Shown: piece after piece, positions 42,686 through 50,086 of the stretch
Layout of the letters: each line of letters begins with the position of its first letter
Numbering within the stretch: the stretch's first letter is position 1
NCBI GenBank assembly: GCA_902761355.1
Contig: CACWJY010000017.1
Coordinates: 16,491 to 80,490, forward strand
Length of the DNA stretch: 64,000 nt
DNA from: Fibrobacter succinogenes
GTDB lineage: Bacteria > Fibrobacterota > Fibrobacteria > Fibrobacterales > Fibrobacteraceae
Reading direction: 5' to 3'
Translations under genes and position numbers: made by a program
Notes under the pieces: generated by a model
The model's database searches: none
What the model saw: the letters and a program-made list of their open reading frames with translations, nothing else
What the model was told of the DNA's origin: nothing

Positions 42686-42737
42686 GACATTGCCGAGCCG
42701 TACTATATGCGTTCTGAAAGAACGCCATATAGTAAAA
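42686..42737. repeat. intergenic hairpin element, copy B
   Basis: GCCGAGCCGTA is followed by CTATATG/CATATAG arms and an inner CGTTCT/AGAACG stem around GAA (42703-42732), then an A-run. The flank is shared with copy A at 9987-10030, while the arms differ in a base-paired manner. Confidence 0.65.
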
Positions 42738-42739
42738 AA

Positions 42740-42810
42740 GTGTGAGAAGTGTAATGACTGATGTGAATTGGCCAATTCCACATTCCTCATTTCACATTTC
42801 ACATTCAACA
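42740..42810. repeat. heptamer-repeat inverted array
   Basis: Five consecutive 7-base units of TTYCACA type fill 42776-42810 (TTCCACA, TTCCTCA, TTTCACA, TTTCACA, TTCAACA). A degenerate TGTGA-type left arm (42740-42767) can pair with them. The layout matches the clearer array at 47037-47106. Confidence 0.65.
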
Positions 42811-42851
42811 TTTTTTGTATTATTTGTCCAAGATAACTAGCGAGGTATCTG

Positions 42852-43229
42852 ATGAATCCGAATTTAGCGTTATTGATTCTTTCTTGGCAGGTGGCTTGCC
42901 TGTATCACGAAAACGAGGCCGACAAACTGTTGCCGGGATCTGCTTCTGCCACCGAGGCCGAAAGCGATATGCTGGACCAGATTCACGATGAATTGACCCC
43001 GGATGTTTCGTGGGATGAATTCAACGATGTCTATGCTCGTTATTCTTCGGCAAAGGAACGTGCTGGAGCCTGTGTCGAGGCCCTTAAGGGTGAAACGGCT
43101 GAGTTTAAGAGCAAGGTGCTCGAATCAATGCTGAAGGTCGCAAATGCGTCTCGCGAAGACGACAACGAGAGCAACGTTTCTCCCGAAGAGATGAACTTTA
43201 TTCAGCAGATCCGCGAGGCGCTGGAATAA
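42852..43229 (+). CDS. small helical protein, TerB-like
   Basis: A 125-residue soluble protein predicted to be all helical, rich in acidic residues. The end (ESMLKVANASREDDNESNVS, PEEMNFIQQIREALE) resembles the repeated helix-Asp/Ser-Pro-Glu-Glu-helix pattern of TerB/YebE-type proteins, which sense metals or act at membranes. The match is short, so this is a weak guess. The gene starts about 40 bases after the heptamer array and overlaps the convergent mtaB by 32 bases. Confidence 0.5.
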   Translation: MNPNLALLILSWQVACLYHENEADKLLPGSASATEAESDMLDQIHDELTPDVSWDEFNDVYARYSSAKERAGACVEALKGETAEFKSKVLESMLKVANASREDDNESNVSPEEMNFIQQIREALE

Positions 43230-44511
43230 TTTCGCCGATTAATGCGAAGGGTTCGGCGGCGGTTATCGTTACCGTGAACCTTTCGCCGGACTTCAGCGGC
43301 CTTTCGCTGGCAATGGCGACGGGGCGGTAGGCGGCGTTTCGGGCGATATAGGTGCCCTTGCGGTAGCCATTTTTTTCGATAACAACATTTTCGGTGGTGC
43401 CTATCCAACGGACATTGTTTTGTGCTGCGATTTTTTGGAAAGCTTCGGCAAGGGCTGCCGAACGTTCGTGTTTGATTTCGTCGGGTACGGCGCCGGCCAT
43501 GTTGTAGGCGGGTGTATTCGGACGAGGCACGAAACGGGTAATATTGCAGACCGTCGGGCGAGTCTTTTTGAGGATGTCTAAGGTGTCTTGAAAGTCTCGC
43601 TCGGTTTCGCCAGGGAATCCGACAATCAAGTCGGTACTGAGCGTGAATTGCGGAATTGCGTTGAACGCTTCGGCTAGCATCACGTAGTCATCGGCGGAAT
43701 GCTTGCGGTTCATTGCTCTAAGGATGTTTTCGCTGCCGCTTTGTACAGGCAGGTGAATGAATTTATAGACGCGGTCGTCTTCGAAAGATTTTAGAAGGGC
43801 GTCTGCATAGCGCAACATATGTCGCGGGTTTCCCATGCCAAGGCGCATCTTGTAATTGCCGGGGACCTCGGCTAAAATCTGCTGTACCAATTCGGCGAGG
43901 TTCGTGCCGGTGTCGAACCCATAGCAGCCGCAGTCTTGGCCGGTCAGCTGGATTTCGACGCAGCCGTCATTTATGAGTTTTTTTACCTGTTGAACGATGG
44001 CGGCAGCGGGATAGCTCTGGAGCCTGCCTTTGACAAGTCTCGTGGAACAGTAGGCGCAGGCATCCAGACAGCCTTCTTCGATGTTCACGATGCCCACCAG
44101 CGGTGATTCCCTGAGGGGGACGTCATCGTGAGCCCCGTGAGGGGCGTGGCATTCCTTTTCTTGTTGCAGTTCCTTTAGACTTGTAAATACGACCTTGTCT
44201 GTTATCTTGACGACTTCTTCGCGGAAATCTTTCGGAGCGCAGCCTGTAATGAAAATCTTGGCGTCGGGTGCCTTATTTAGGGCTTCTCGCAGCAGCTTTA
44301 ACGCACCCGCATTTCCTTTGACCGTGCAGACGTTCAACACAAAGGCCGCGGGCTTTTCGGTATCGCTTTCGCTTGTTGCTCCGTTGGGTATGCCGAATAC
44401 AATGCGGTAATCTTCTGCGAAAATTCGGGCTATTTTTTCGCCGTCGCCAAAGTTGGCGCTACAACCTTGGCTGATGACGGCTAGTAAAGGCTTTTTGTAG
44501 GCGTTTTCCAT
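43198..44511 (-). CDS. mtaB: CDKAL1-like tRNA t6A37 methylthiotransferase
   Basis: A 437-residue radical-SAM methylthiotransferase, predicted to convert t6A37 of tRNA to ms2t6A. The ATG at 44511 lies 4 bases after the spoIID stop; a TTG upstream is weaker. Cys17, Cys62 and Cys91 bind one cluster; Cys148, Cys152 and Cys155 (GCLDACAYC) bind the other. Features such as CSTRLVKGRLQSYP, LTGQDCGCYGFDTGTNLAEL and RLGMGNPRHM resemble the archaeal/eukaryotic CDKAL1 branch rather than typical bacterial MtaB. Residues 118-137 are an odd insertion encoded by a palindrome. A C-terminal TRAM-like domain closes the protein. Confidence 0.8.
   Translation of the reverse strand: MENAYKKPLLAVISQGCSANFGDGEKIARIFAEDYRIVFGIPNGATSESDTEKPAAFVLNVCTVKGNAGALKLLREALNKAPDAKIFITGCAPKDFREEVVKITDKVVFTSLKELQQEKECHAPHGAHDDVPLRESPLVGIVNIEEGCLDACAYCSTRLVKGRLQSYPAAAIVQQVKKLINDGCVEIQLTGQDCGCYGFDTGTNLAELVQQILAEVPGNYKMRLGMGNPRHMLRYADALLKSFEDDRVYKFIHLPVQSGSENILRAMNRKHSADDYVMLAEAFNAIPQFTLSTDLIVGFPGETERDFQDTLDILKKTRPTVCNITRFVPRPNTPAYNMAGAVPDEIKHERSAALAEAFQKIAAQNNVRWIGTTENVVIEKNGYRKGTYIARNAAYRPVAIASERPLKSGERFTVTITAAEPFALIGEIIPAPRGSAE
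44105..44156. repeat. GC-rich palindromic insert within mtaB
   Basis: A GCCCC-GTGA-GGGGC palindrome (44132-44145), flanked by GC-rich sequence, encodes the His/Pro/Asp-rich insert CHAPHGAHDDVPLRES, which interrupts the conserved protein between the cluster-binding N-domain and the radical-SAM core. It looks like an intergenic-type repeat that entered a gene in frame. Confidence 0.4.
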
Positions 44512-44515
44512 CGCC

Positions 44516-45958
44516 TTACCGCTCAAACTTTTCCAGGGTGATTCCCTGATAGTAGTGGCTTAAGATTTCTTGGTAGCTTAGCCCTGCCTGGGCACGAGCC
44601 CGCACTCCCATTTGGCACATGCCCACGCCGTGCCCGAATCCGGTGCCTGTTAGCACCCATTCCTTGCCATCTTTTTTGACCGTAAAGAAAGAGGAGGGGA
44701 GTATAGTGCCGGCCTTCTTGAATAGCCAGCGAGTACGGTCGGTCAATACGTCAAAATGCCCTTTGTCTGTTTCAACGCGGAGTGTCAGGATACGCCCGCT
44801 CTTTAGTTTGTCTTTGATCTTGATCGATTTGACTTTTTTGAAGTCAGCTCCTTTGGGTTCGCTAAAAGTAGCCTTGGCTTCACTCACGTTCGACTTAAAC
44901 AATTTGGCGATTTCTTTGTCTGCAAAGCGGCGTTCCCACTTGATGTAGCTAGATTCGTCGCACCAGGGTTTACCATCGGGGCGCTTGTCGGGGACAGACT
45001 TTAAGTAGGGCAGATCTTCGCGGTTCCATGTGGCAAGCGTCTCGGTAATGCCTCCGCAGGTGGAATGGTAGTAGGCGATAATGAATTCTCCGCCATAAGT
45101 CATTACGACGCCTGCGGTCGCTTTGACGGCGGCATCGGTCAAGGGGGTTGCTGATTCGAGTCCCTTGTAGACCTGGTCTTTGGTGTCGGCGAAAACGTCA
45201 AATCCCATAGATTCACGGCTGTTAAAATGCTTGTAGGCGTAGGTTCGGGCGGCTACGGCTTGTGCTTTCAAGGCCTCGATTCGGTTGCTGTCCAGCTTGC
45301 CAATTTCGTAAGGGACGACTCCACGCAGGTAGTCTTCTACATCCACCGAGTTGATTGCATCGAGCTTGCCGTTTGTATTGCGGAACATGATGCTTCCGGG
45401 GTAACAGGCTTTTCCGAGAGTCTTTGTGTCGGGAGCGACTGCAAGGCAACCGCCTTCTTCGCTGTTGAATTCCCGCGAAATGTCTTCGGTCGAATTACCG
45501 CCCGCCTCGAACTTGACCTTGTTCTTGATGGCGGTCACATGGACCGTTTCGCCCTGGAATTTAAAGAAAAGTTCCTTGACGCCTATATAAATGCCTACGC
45601 GGAGCGGACGATTCAGTTCTTCGGGGATATTATGAGCCTTGAATGCGGCGGGCTTGTCCTGTTCCTGGTTTTGGAGGGGACTCTTTTTAGCGGCTGTTGT
45701 AGAGGACTCTTTTTTGCCGTTGTGATCTTGGCCTTTCGTGCTAGAGTCGGCCCGGATATTCTTTTCTACTTGAGAAACGGGTTCACTTGTCGTTGTCGCT
45801 TCAATGGGCGCGAAATTTACGGGACCGTCGGGAATGTCTTCGACACTAGCAGGCACTTCCGCTTTTTGCACATCGTCGGGTAAGTCGAAATCGTCGTCTG
45901 CAAATGCAACCGAAATTCCGAGAGTAAATGCAAAAAATAGGGGGAGCTTAAAAGACAT
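44516..45958 (-). CDS. SpoIID/LytB-domain protein
   Basis: A 480-residue exported protein related to SpoIID, a lytic transglycosylase acting on denuded glycan. The signal peptide (LPLFFAFTLGISVAFADDD) is followed by a polar, Ser/Lys-rich region (about 30-110). The SpoIID domain shows VDVEDYLRGVVPYEIGKLDS (catalytic Glu region), ALKAQAVAARTYAYKH, AYYHSTCGGITE and the ending TGFGHGVGMCQMGVRARAQ. In Gram-negative bacteria such proteins act in wall turnover or separation. It runs into mtaB 4 bases later, an unusual pairing. Confidence 0.88.
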   Translation of the reverse strand: MSFKLPLFFAFTLGISVAFADDDFDLPDDVQKAEVPASVEDIPDGPVNFAPIEATTTSEPVSQVEKNIRADSSTKGQDHNGKKESSTTAAKKSPLQNQEQDKPAAFKAHNIPEELNRPLRVGIYIGVKELFFKFQGETVHVTAIKNKVKFEAGGNSTEDISREFNSEEGGCLAVAPDTKTLGKACYPGSIMFRNTNGKLDAINSVDVEDYLRGVVPYEIGKLDSNRIEALKAQAVAARTYAYKHFNSRESMGFDVFADTKDQVYKGLESATPLTDAAVKATAGVVMTYGGEFIIAYYHSTCGGITETLATWNREDLPYLKSVPDKRPDGKPWCDESSYIKWERRFADKEIAKLFKSNVSEAKATFSEPKGADFKKVKSIKIKDKLKSGRILTLRVETDKGHFDVLTDRTRWLFKKAGTILPSSFFTVKKDGKEWVLTGTGFGHGVGMCQMGVRARAQAGLSYQEILSHYYQGITLEKFER

Positions 45959-45993
45959 TACTTGTGTAATTATACAAATTATTCTTTAGTAGA

Positions 45994-46023
45994 AAAAGGA
46001 GATGCCCGCTCGATGGCGGGCAT
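45994..46023 (-). terminator. terminator of the yajC-def operon
   Basis: ATGCCCGC/GCGGGCAT arms (46002-46023) form a strong hairpin followed on the minus strand by CTCCTTTTTC. It lies 28 bases after def. Its GATGCCCGC and GGGCATGACA flanks suggest it may also belong to a dispersed hairpin family. Confidence 0.65.
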
Positions 46024-46050
46024 GACATTGCTCAAAGGGCTTTGGATGCC

Positions 46051-46590
46051 TTAGCGCTTCTTCAATCTCGCCTGCGTTTCCTTGGCCATTTTCTTCAGCT
46101 TGGACTGGTTCATGGTGCGATCAGCCGTTGAAATCTTGTCGACGAACAGGTCTCCGTTCAGGTGGTCCGTTTCGTGCTGAATGCAACGGCCAAAGAGTCC
46201 GTCGCAGTTGTGGATTTCTTGCGGTTCGCCGTTGATGTCGAAGAATCGGACGCACACCTTGTCGGGACGCATCACGTTGCAGAAAATGTCCGGTACCGAA
46301 AGACAGCCTTCATCGTAAGGGACGATCTTTGCTTCGGGTTCGGCTTCCCATTCAGGGTTGAACATGATGTAGGGACGCGGTTCTTCTTCGCCAGGAACGG
46401 CGGTGTCGATGACGACCAGGCGGATGTTTTTGCCAATCTGCGGAGCGGCAAGACCACAACCCGGAGCATCGTACATGGTCTCGAGCATGTCCTTGGCGAG
46501 CTGTCGCAGTTCGGGCGTAATTTCGGTGATGGGCTCGCATTTTTTGCGAAGCACCGGATCGCCATAAGTTTTAATTTCTAGAAGAGCCAT
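46051..46590 (-). CDS. def: peptide deformylase
   Basis: Removes the formyl group from the first methionine of nascent proteins. The 179-residue protein has all three motifs: GCGLAAPQIG (residues 44-53), EGCLSVP with metal ligand Cys96, and QHETDHLNG with His139, Glu140 and His143. Length and motifs point to the type I enzyme. It follows yajC by 3 bases, and there is a terminator after it. Confidence 0.96.
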   Translation of the reverse strand: MALLEIKTYGDPVLRKKCEPITEITPELRQLAKDMLETMYDAPGCGLAAPQIGKNIRLVVIDTAVPGEEEPRPYIMFNPEWEAEPEAKIVPYDEGCLSVPDIFCNVMRPDKVCVRFFDINGEPQEIHNCDGLFGRCIQHETDHLNGDLFVDKISTADRTMNQSKLKKMAKETQARLKKR

Positions 46591-46593
46591 GGC

Positions 46594-46971
46594 TTACTTC
46601 TTTTCTTCGGTCTTTGCGGGTGCTGCGGTTTCAGCGTTCAGGACGCGGAGAATAGCGGACTTTTCGAAGTCGATGAGGGTGGTAGAGCCCGTGCGCACGG
46701 TAATGGTGGTGGAGGTTTCGTCAATGTTGGTGACCGTGCCGATGATGCCGGCGGTGGTGATCACCTTGTCGCCCTTCTTAAGAGCCTTGCGCATTTCTTC
46801 CATCTTCTTCATTTCTTTATTCTTCGGACGAATAAAGAACAGCCACATTACCACGAACAAAAGGATAAGCGGCAAAAAGCTGCCGATGGCGCTCGGCTGC
46901 TGCTCGGGAGCGGCTTCTTCGGCGAATGCGGCAATGGAGGAAAGGGTGATAAGGAGTGCAGAGAGTTTCAT
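46594..46971 (-). CDS. yajC: preprotein translocase accessory subunit YajC
   Basis: YajC associates with SecDF and the Sec translocon. The 125-residue protein has an N-terminal hydrophobic stretch that may be a cleaved signal (MKLSALLITLSSIAAFAEEA), then a membrane helix (about residues 28-48, SFLPLILLFVVMWLFFIRP). The YajC core is KKMEEMRKALKKGDKVIT followed by GIIGTVTNIDE. An N-terminal signal before the anchor is unusual. SecD/SecF are not in the window. A TATATT hexamer precedes it with a leader of about 35 bases. Confidence 0.92.
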   Translation of the reverse strand: MKLSALLITLSSIAAFAEEAAPEQQPSAIGSFLPLILLFVVMWLFFIRPKNKEMKKMEEMRKALKKGDKVITTAGIIGTVTNIDETSTTITVRTGSTTLIDFEKSAILRVLNAETAAPAKTEEKK

Positions 46972-47036
46972 AATTTTACCTGTTTGGGGTGAATTGATTT
47001 ACGGGAGTAAATATAGAAAAAAGAGGGGTGGACTAA

Positions 47037-47106
47037 TGTGTGGTGTGTAATGTGTGATGTGTAATTAGTCATTCCACATTTCACACCCCACACTCCACAT
47101 TCCACA
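47037..47106. repeat. ten heptamers in exact 7-base register, inverted arms
   Basis: Four TGTGTNN units (47037-47064), a central TTAGTCA (47065-47071) and five NNYCACA units (47072-47106) run without a break. The two halves are complementary and can form a long imperfect hairpin. It lies between yajC and the cNMP gene. Confidence 0.85.
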
Positions 47107-47120
47107 TTGCGCCTACGGCG

Positions 47121-48062
47121 CTACACCAGTTTCTTGTCAAGCAGCGGGTAAATGCGGTTGAGTTCCATCAGGTCGAGGATGGTGTCAAAATCACCTGAAA
47201 AAGACGGAATGGCTTCGATTTCGGGGAGTGCGTCGCCCTTGTTTAAGGGGATTGGGGTGCTCAATAGTTTGTGTTCCAAAAGCGGGAGCAGGGTGCGCGT
47301 CGTGAGGGTCGCGCCGAACATGGCCCGTTTGCTGATGTTCAGGAGGAAGGCTGTTTCTATGGTGAAGGTCCCGTTTTTAAGGGGGGCGTTGCTCTGCTGT
47401 ACGGCCTTGATGACGGCGTTCAGCACCATTTGCTCGGTCATCGAAAGTATCTGTGGGGGAGTCTTTTTAAACTGGGCTCTGTATCGGATGCTTTCGTATA
47501 AAAGGTGGATGACGTTGGCGTTCTTGATCAGGACGGTTGCACCTTGAACGTTAAGGATATCTAGTTCCTCTAGAATATGCAAAAGTTCTTCGATGTCGTA
47601 GCCCGCGCTGTTGAACAGATTGTGGACGCAGTCGACAATGTCCGTCAGAGAAATTTCGACACCGAGGTCCCCCTTGGGGCGTGAGGAGCATGTGTCTAAG
47701 ATATAGAGCAGGCTGGGGAGCGCCTTGATTTTGTCGCTCTTGTGCTTGTTCACTTGAGCGATAGAAAGCCTGCCTGTAAGAAACTGGATAATGGACTTGA
47801 ACCAGACGGGTTCTTTTTCAAGGGTCTTGTTGAATACTTCGGGCGTAATCTCTAAAAGCTCGCATTCTTCTGTTGCCGTTACGGTTTCGGGGGACGGCTC
47901 GTTTTTGATGAGAGAAAGCTCGCCTAAGAGGGCCCCGGGGCCATAGGTGTTCACTTCGCCATTTCGCGTGTTGGTTCCTTGTAACTCGCCGTTACGGACA
48001 ACGTAAAGGTTCTGGCCTAGGTCGCCTTCGTAAAAAAGGACTTGTCCTTCGTCAAGTGTCAT
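47121..48062 (-). CDS. cNMP-binding-domain protein, second of a pair
   Basis: A 313-residue protein with an N-terminal cyclic-nucleotide-binding-like domain (residues 1-85): EGQVLFYEGDLGQNLYVVRN, then GELQG and GALLGELSLIKNEPSPETVTA, which matches the phosphate-binding cassette pattern G-E-x-x-L but has Glu-Pro-Ser-Pro where cAMP binders have Arg. Cyclic-nucleotide binding is therefore doubtful. The remaining 230 residues are helical and have no clear DNA-binding helix-turn-helix. The start overlaps the upstream gene by 4 bases (ATGA), so the pair is coupled. Confidence 0.75.
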   Translation of the reverse strand: MTLDEGQVLFYEGDLGQNLYVVRNGELQGTNTRNGEVNTYGPGALLGELSLIKNEPSPETVTATEECELLEITPEVFNKTLEKEPVWFKSIIQFLTGRLSIAQVNKHKSDKIKALPSLLYILDTCSSRPKGDLGVEISLTDIVDCVHNLFNSAGYDIEELLHILEELDILNVQGATVLIKNANVIHLLYESIRYRAQFKKTPPQILSMTEQMVLNAVIKAVQQSNAPLKNGTFTIETAFLLNISKRAMFGATLTTRTLLPLLEHKLLSTPIPLNKGDALPEIEAIPSFSGDFDTILDLMELNRIYPLLDKKLV

Positions 48063-48988
48063 AGCACCCCCCTGATATTGGTCTCGTAACGGAGCGCTTT
48101 CAAGAAATACTGAATTTTTTCTTTGTTGATAAAGAACTGGTCGCTGTCAGAGTCGTTCTTTTGGAACCATTCCAACTTTAGCAAGTTAATCCACTGCGAA
48201 ACGTCGGCAATGCTGAATTTTTTGTGGATGAGTGAAATCCATTCGGGGCCCGTCTTGGCGGTGAGATCTTCGCTTGCCGATAAAAAGACAAGAATTTTTT
48301 TCTGAATGTAAGTTAATTTGTATGGAATAAATTCTGATTCGCATTCCTGAGCCTGCAAATAATCCGTAAAGATTTTCAGTAGCTCTGGATCGATGATTTT
48401 GCAGAAGATGCGCCCGTTCTTTTGTGAAAGCTTGATGAGGTGTCTGCGTAAAAGCGACTTCAGGTCTTCTTGTGTAGTTGCTGTCGAAATCTTGGTCAAG
48501 AAGCTGAATTCACGGATCAGCTCGGCGAGATTGAATTCGGTGTCCTGCGGCTTGTGGCTGAGGTATTCGGCAAGACTCTTGAGAGTGTTTTGCACTCGGG
48601 TCTGGACGGTTGCCTTCTTGAGCTGGTGCGTCTTGGCCGAAAGATTTCGAATCAAGGCCAAAAGCCAGAGCGGAAGTCGCTTGAGTTCCGATTCCATGCA
48701 TTCTTCGGTCACAAGCGTAATCTTGGAATCCTGGCTAGCCGAGAGTTCGTATTTAAAGGGCTCTCGCTCTAGGAGTGCTGCTACGCCGACCAGGTCTCCC
48801 GGTCGCATGGTAAATACGGTCGAGTAGGGGGGCGTCGTTTCGCGGGCGACAAGTTCGCCTTCTTCGAGAATGACGATGCTCCGGTCTTCGCTCTTGGGAG
48901 AATATACAACAAAACCCGCCTTCACGCTTTGATGCGTGGGCGGGATTAATTGTTGACGCGAGGTTTGTTTTGAATTCCCCATATTCAT
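48059..48988 (-). CDS. cNMP-binding-domain protein, first of a pair
   Basis: A 309-residue protein related to its neighbour. Residues 20-105 form a cNMP-binding-like fold (SIVILEEGELVARET, RPGDLVGVAALLEREPFKYE), again without the Arg of true cAMP-binding cassettes. The middle (HQLKKATVQTRVQNTLKSLA) is helical like the CRP dimer helix. The C-terminal half includes LTYIQKKILVFLSASEDLT and looks like winged-helix or helical bundles. A role in signalling or gene control is inferred. The two proteins may form a heterodimer, since duplication and coupling suggest joint function. Confidence 0.72.
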   Translation of the reverse strand: MNMGNSKQTSRQQLIPPTHQSVKAGFVVYSPKSEDRSIVILEEGELVARETTPPYSTVFTMRPGDLVGVAALLEREPFKYELSASQDSKITLVTEECMESELKRLPLWLLALIRNLSAKTHQLKKATVQTRVQNTLKSLAEYLSHKPQDTEFNLAELIREFSFLTKISTATTQEDLKSLLRRHLIKLSQKNGRIFCKIIDPELLKIFTDYLQAQECESEFIPYKLTYIQKKILVFLSASEDLTAKTGPEWISLIHKKFSIADVSQWINLLKLEWFQKNDSDSDQFFINKEKIQYFLKALRYETNIRGVL

Positions 48989-49018
48989 AGGAATGCAAAC
49001 GCCTCGATGAAAGACTAA

Positions 49019-49366
49019 TTAAGCCTGACGTTCGTCGATACGAGCAGCCTTACCGCGGAGGTCGCGCATGTAGTAGATGCGAGCCTGGCGAACCTTACCC
49101 GGACGGTCGAGCACGATGGAGTCGATGCGGGGGGAGTGGAGCGGGAAAATACGTTCCACGGCCACGCTGCCGGACATCTTGCGGACGGTAAGAGTTGCAG
49201 AAATACCGGTGTTCTTCTTCTGGATCACGACGCCCTTGAACGGCTGGATACGTTCCTTGGTGCCTTCGATCACCTTCACGTTCACGGTGACGGTGTCACC
49301 GGCGCGGAGTTCGGGAAGGTCGGTCTTCAAATTTTCGTTGTGGATTGCTTCAATGTTCAGGGACAT
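49019..49366 (-). CDS. rplS: 50S ribosomal protein L19
   Basis: L19 lies at the subunit interface. The 115-residue protein shows [24 protein letters not shown] sequence (here [17 protein letters not shown]), [20 protein letters not shown], the [18 protein letters not shown] block and [18 protein letters not shown] at the end. A GAGGT Shine-Dalgarno site precedes the ATG. It closes the rpsP-rimM-trmD-rplS operon, 15 bases after trmD. Confidence 0.97.
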   Translation of the reverse strand: MSLNIEAIHNENLKTDLPELRAGDTVTVNVKVIEGTKERIQPFKGVVIQKKNTGISATLTVRKMSGSVAVERIFPLHSPRIDSIVLDRPGKVRQARIYYMRDLRGKAARIDERQA

Positions 49367-49381
49367 TTGTGTACCTCGTTT

Positions 49382-50086
49382 TTATTTGATGCCAAATTTA
49401 GTATCTTCTTCAAGATTTTTAAAGATGTCTGGGCGTCTTTCTTGCGTTCTTTTTAACGATTCTTGGCGCCTCCAGGCTTTAATGTTCGCGTGGTGGCCCG
49501 AAAGGAGCACTTCGGGGACCTCTTTTCCTTCAAAAACTTCGGGTCGGGTGTAGACTGGCCATCCCAGTACTCCCTGCGCAAAGGAGTCCGTTTCACCGGA
49601 TTCCTTGTTGCCGAGAGCCCCGTCCAAGAGCCTTACGACGGCGTCGGTCACGAGCATGGCGGGGAGTTCCCCTCCGCTCACGACAAAATCGCCGATAGAA
49701 ATCTCCAGGTCGACCTCGGACTGGCGGATGCGGTCGTCGATTCCCTTGTAGTGCCCGCAGACAAGTACCAGGTGGCTTTCCTTGGAAAGTTCCTTGGCCA
49801 GCTTGTGGGTAAAGGGGACTCCGTCTGCGGTCAAGTAGATGACTTTGCCGCCATCTTCCTTGACTCCCGTGCTGCGGATGGCGTTGGCGAGCGGTTCCGG
49901 TCTAAGGACCATTCCCGGTTCGCCGCCATAGGGCACGTCGTCCACCTGACCGTAGTCGTTGATGGCAAAGTCGCGCAGGTAGACGGTGTTGAATTCCATC
50001 AGTCCCTTGCTCTGGGCGCGCCCCATGATCGATTGCTTCATGGGGGCAAACATCTCGGGGAAAATGGTGATGCAGTCGATTTTCAC
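49382..50086 (-). CDS. trmD: tRNA (guanine-37-N1)-methyltransferase
   Basis: TrmD makes m1G37 in tRNAs that have G36, preventing frameshifts. I chose the GTG at 50086, which overlaps the rimM stop (GTGA) and has GGAGG just upstream; a GTG five codons earlier is less likely. The 234-residue SPOUT protein has IDCITIFPEMFAPMKQSIMG, DDVPYGGEPGMVLRPEPL and the trefoil-knot SIGDFVVSGGELPAMLVTDA followed by VRLLDGALGN. The C-terminal domain is intact (GWPVYTRPEVFEG). Confidence 0.95.
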   Translation of the reverse strand: MKIDCITIFPEMFAPMKQSIMGRAQSKGLMEFNTVYLRDFAINDYGQVDDVPYGGEPGMVLRPEPLANAIRSTGVKEDGGKVIYLTADGVPFTHKLAKELSKESHLVLVCGHYKGIDDRIRQSEVDLEISIGDFVVSGGELPAMLVTDAVVRLLDGALGNKESGETDSFAQGVLGWPVYTRPEVFEGKEVPEVLLSGHHANIKAWRRQESLKRTQERRPDIFKNLEEDTKFGIK

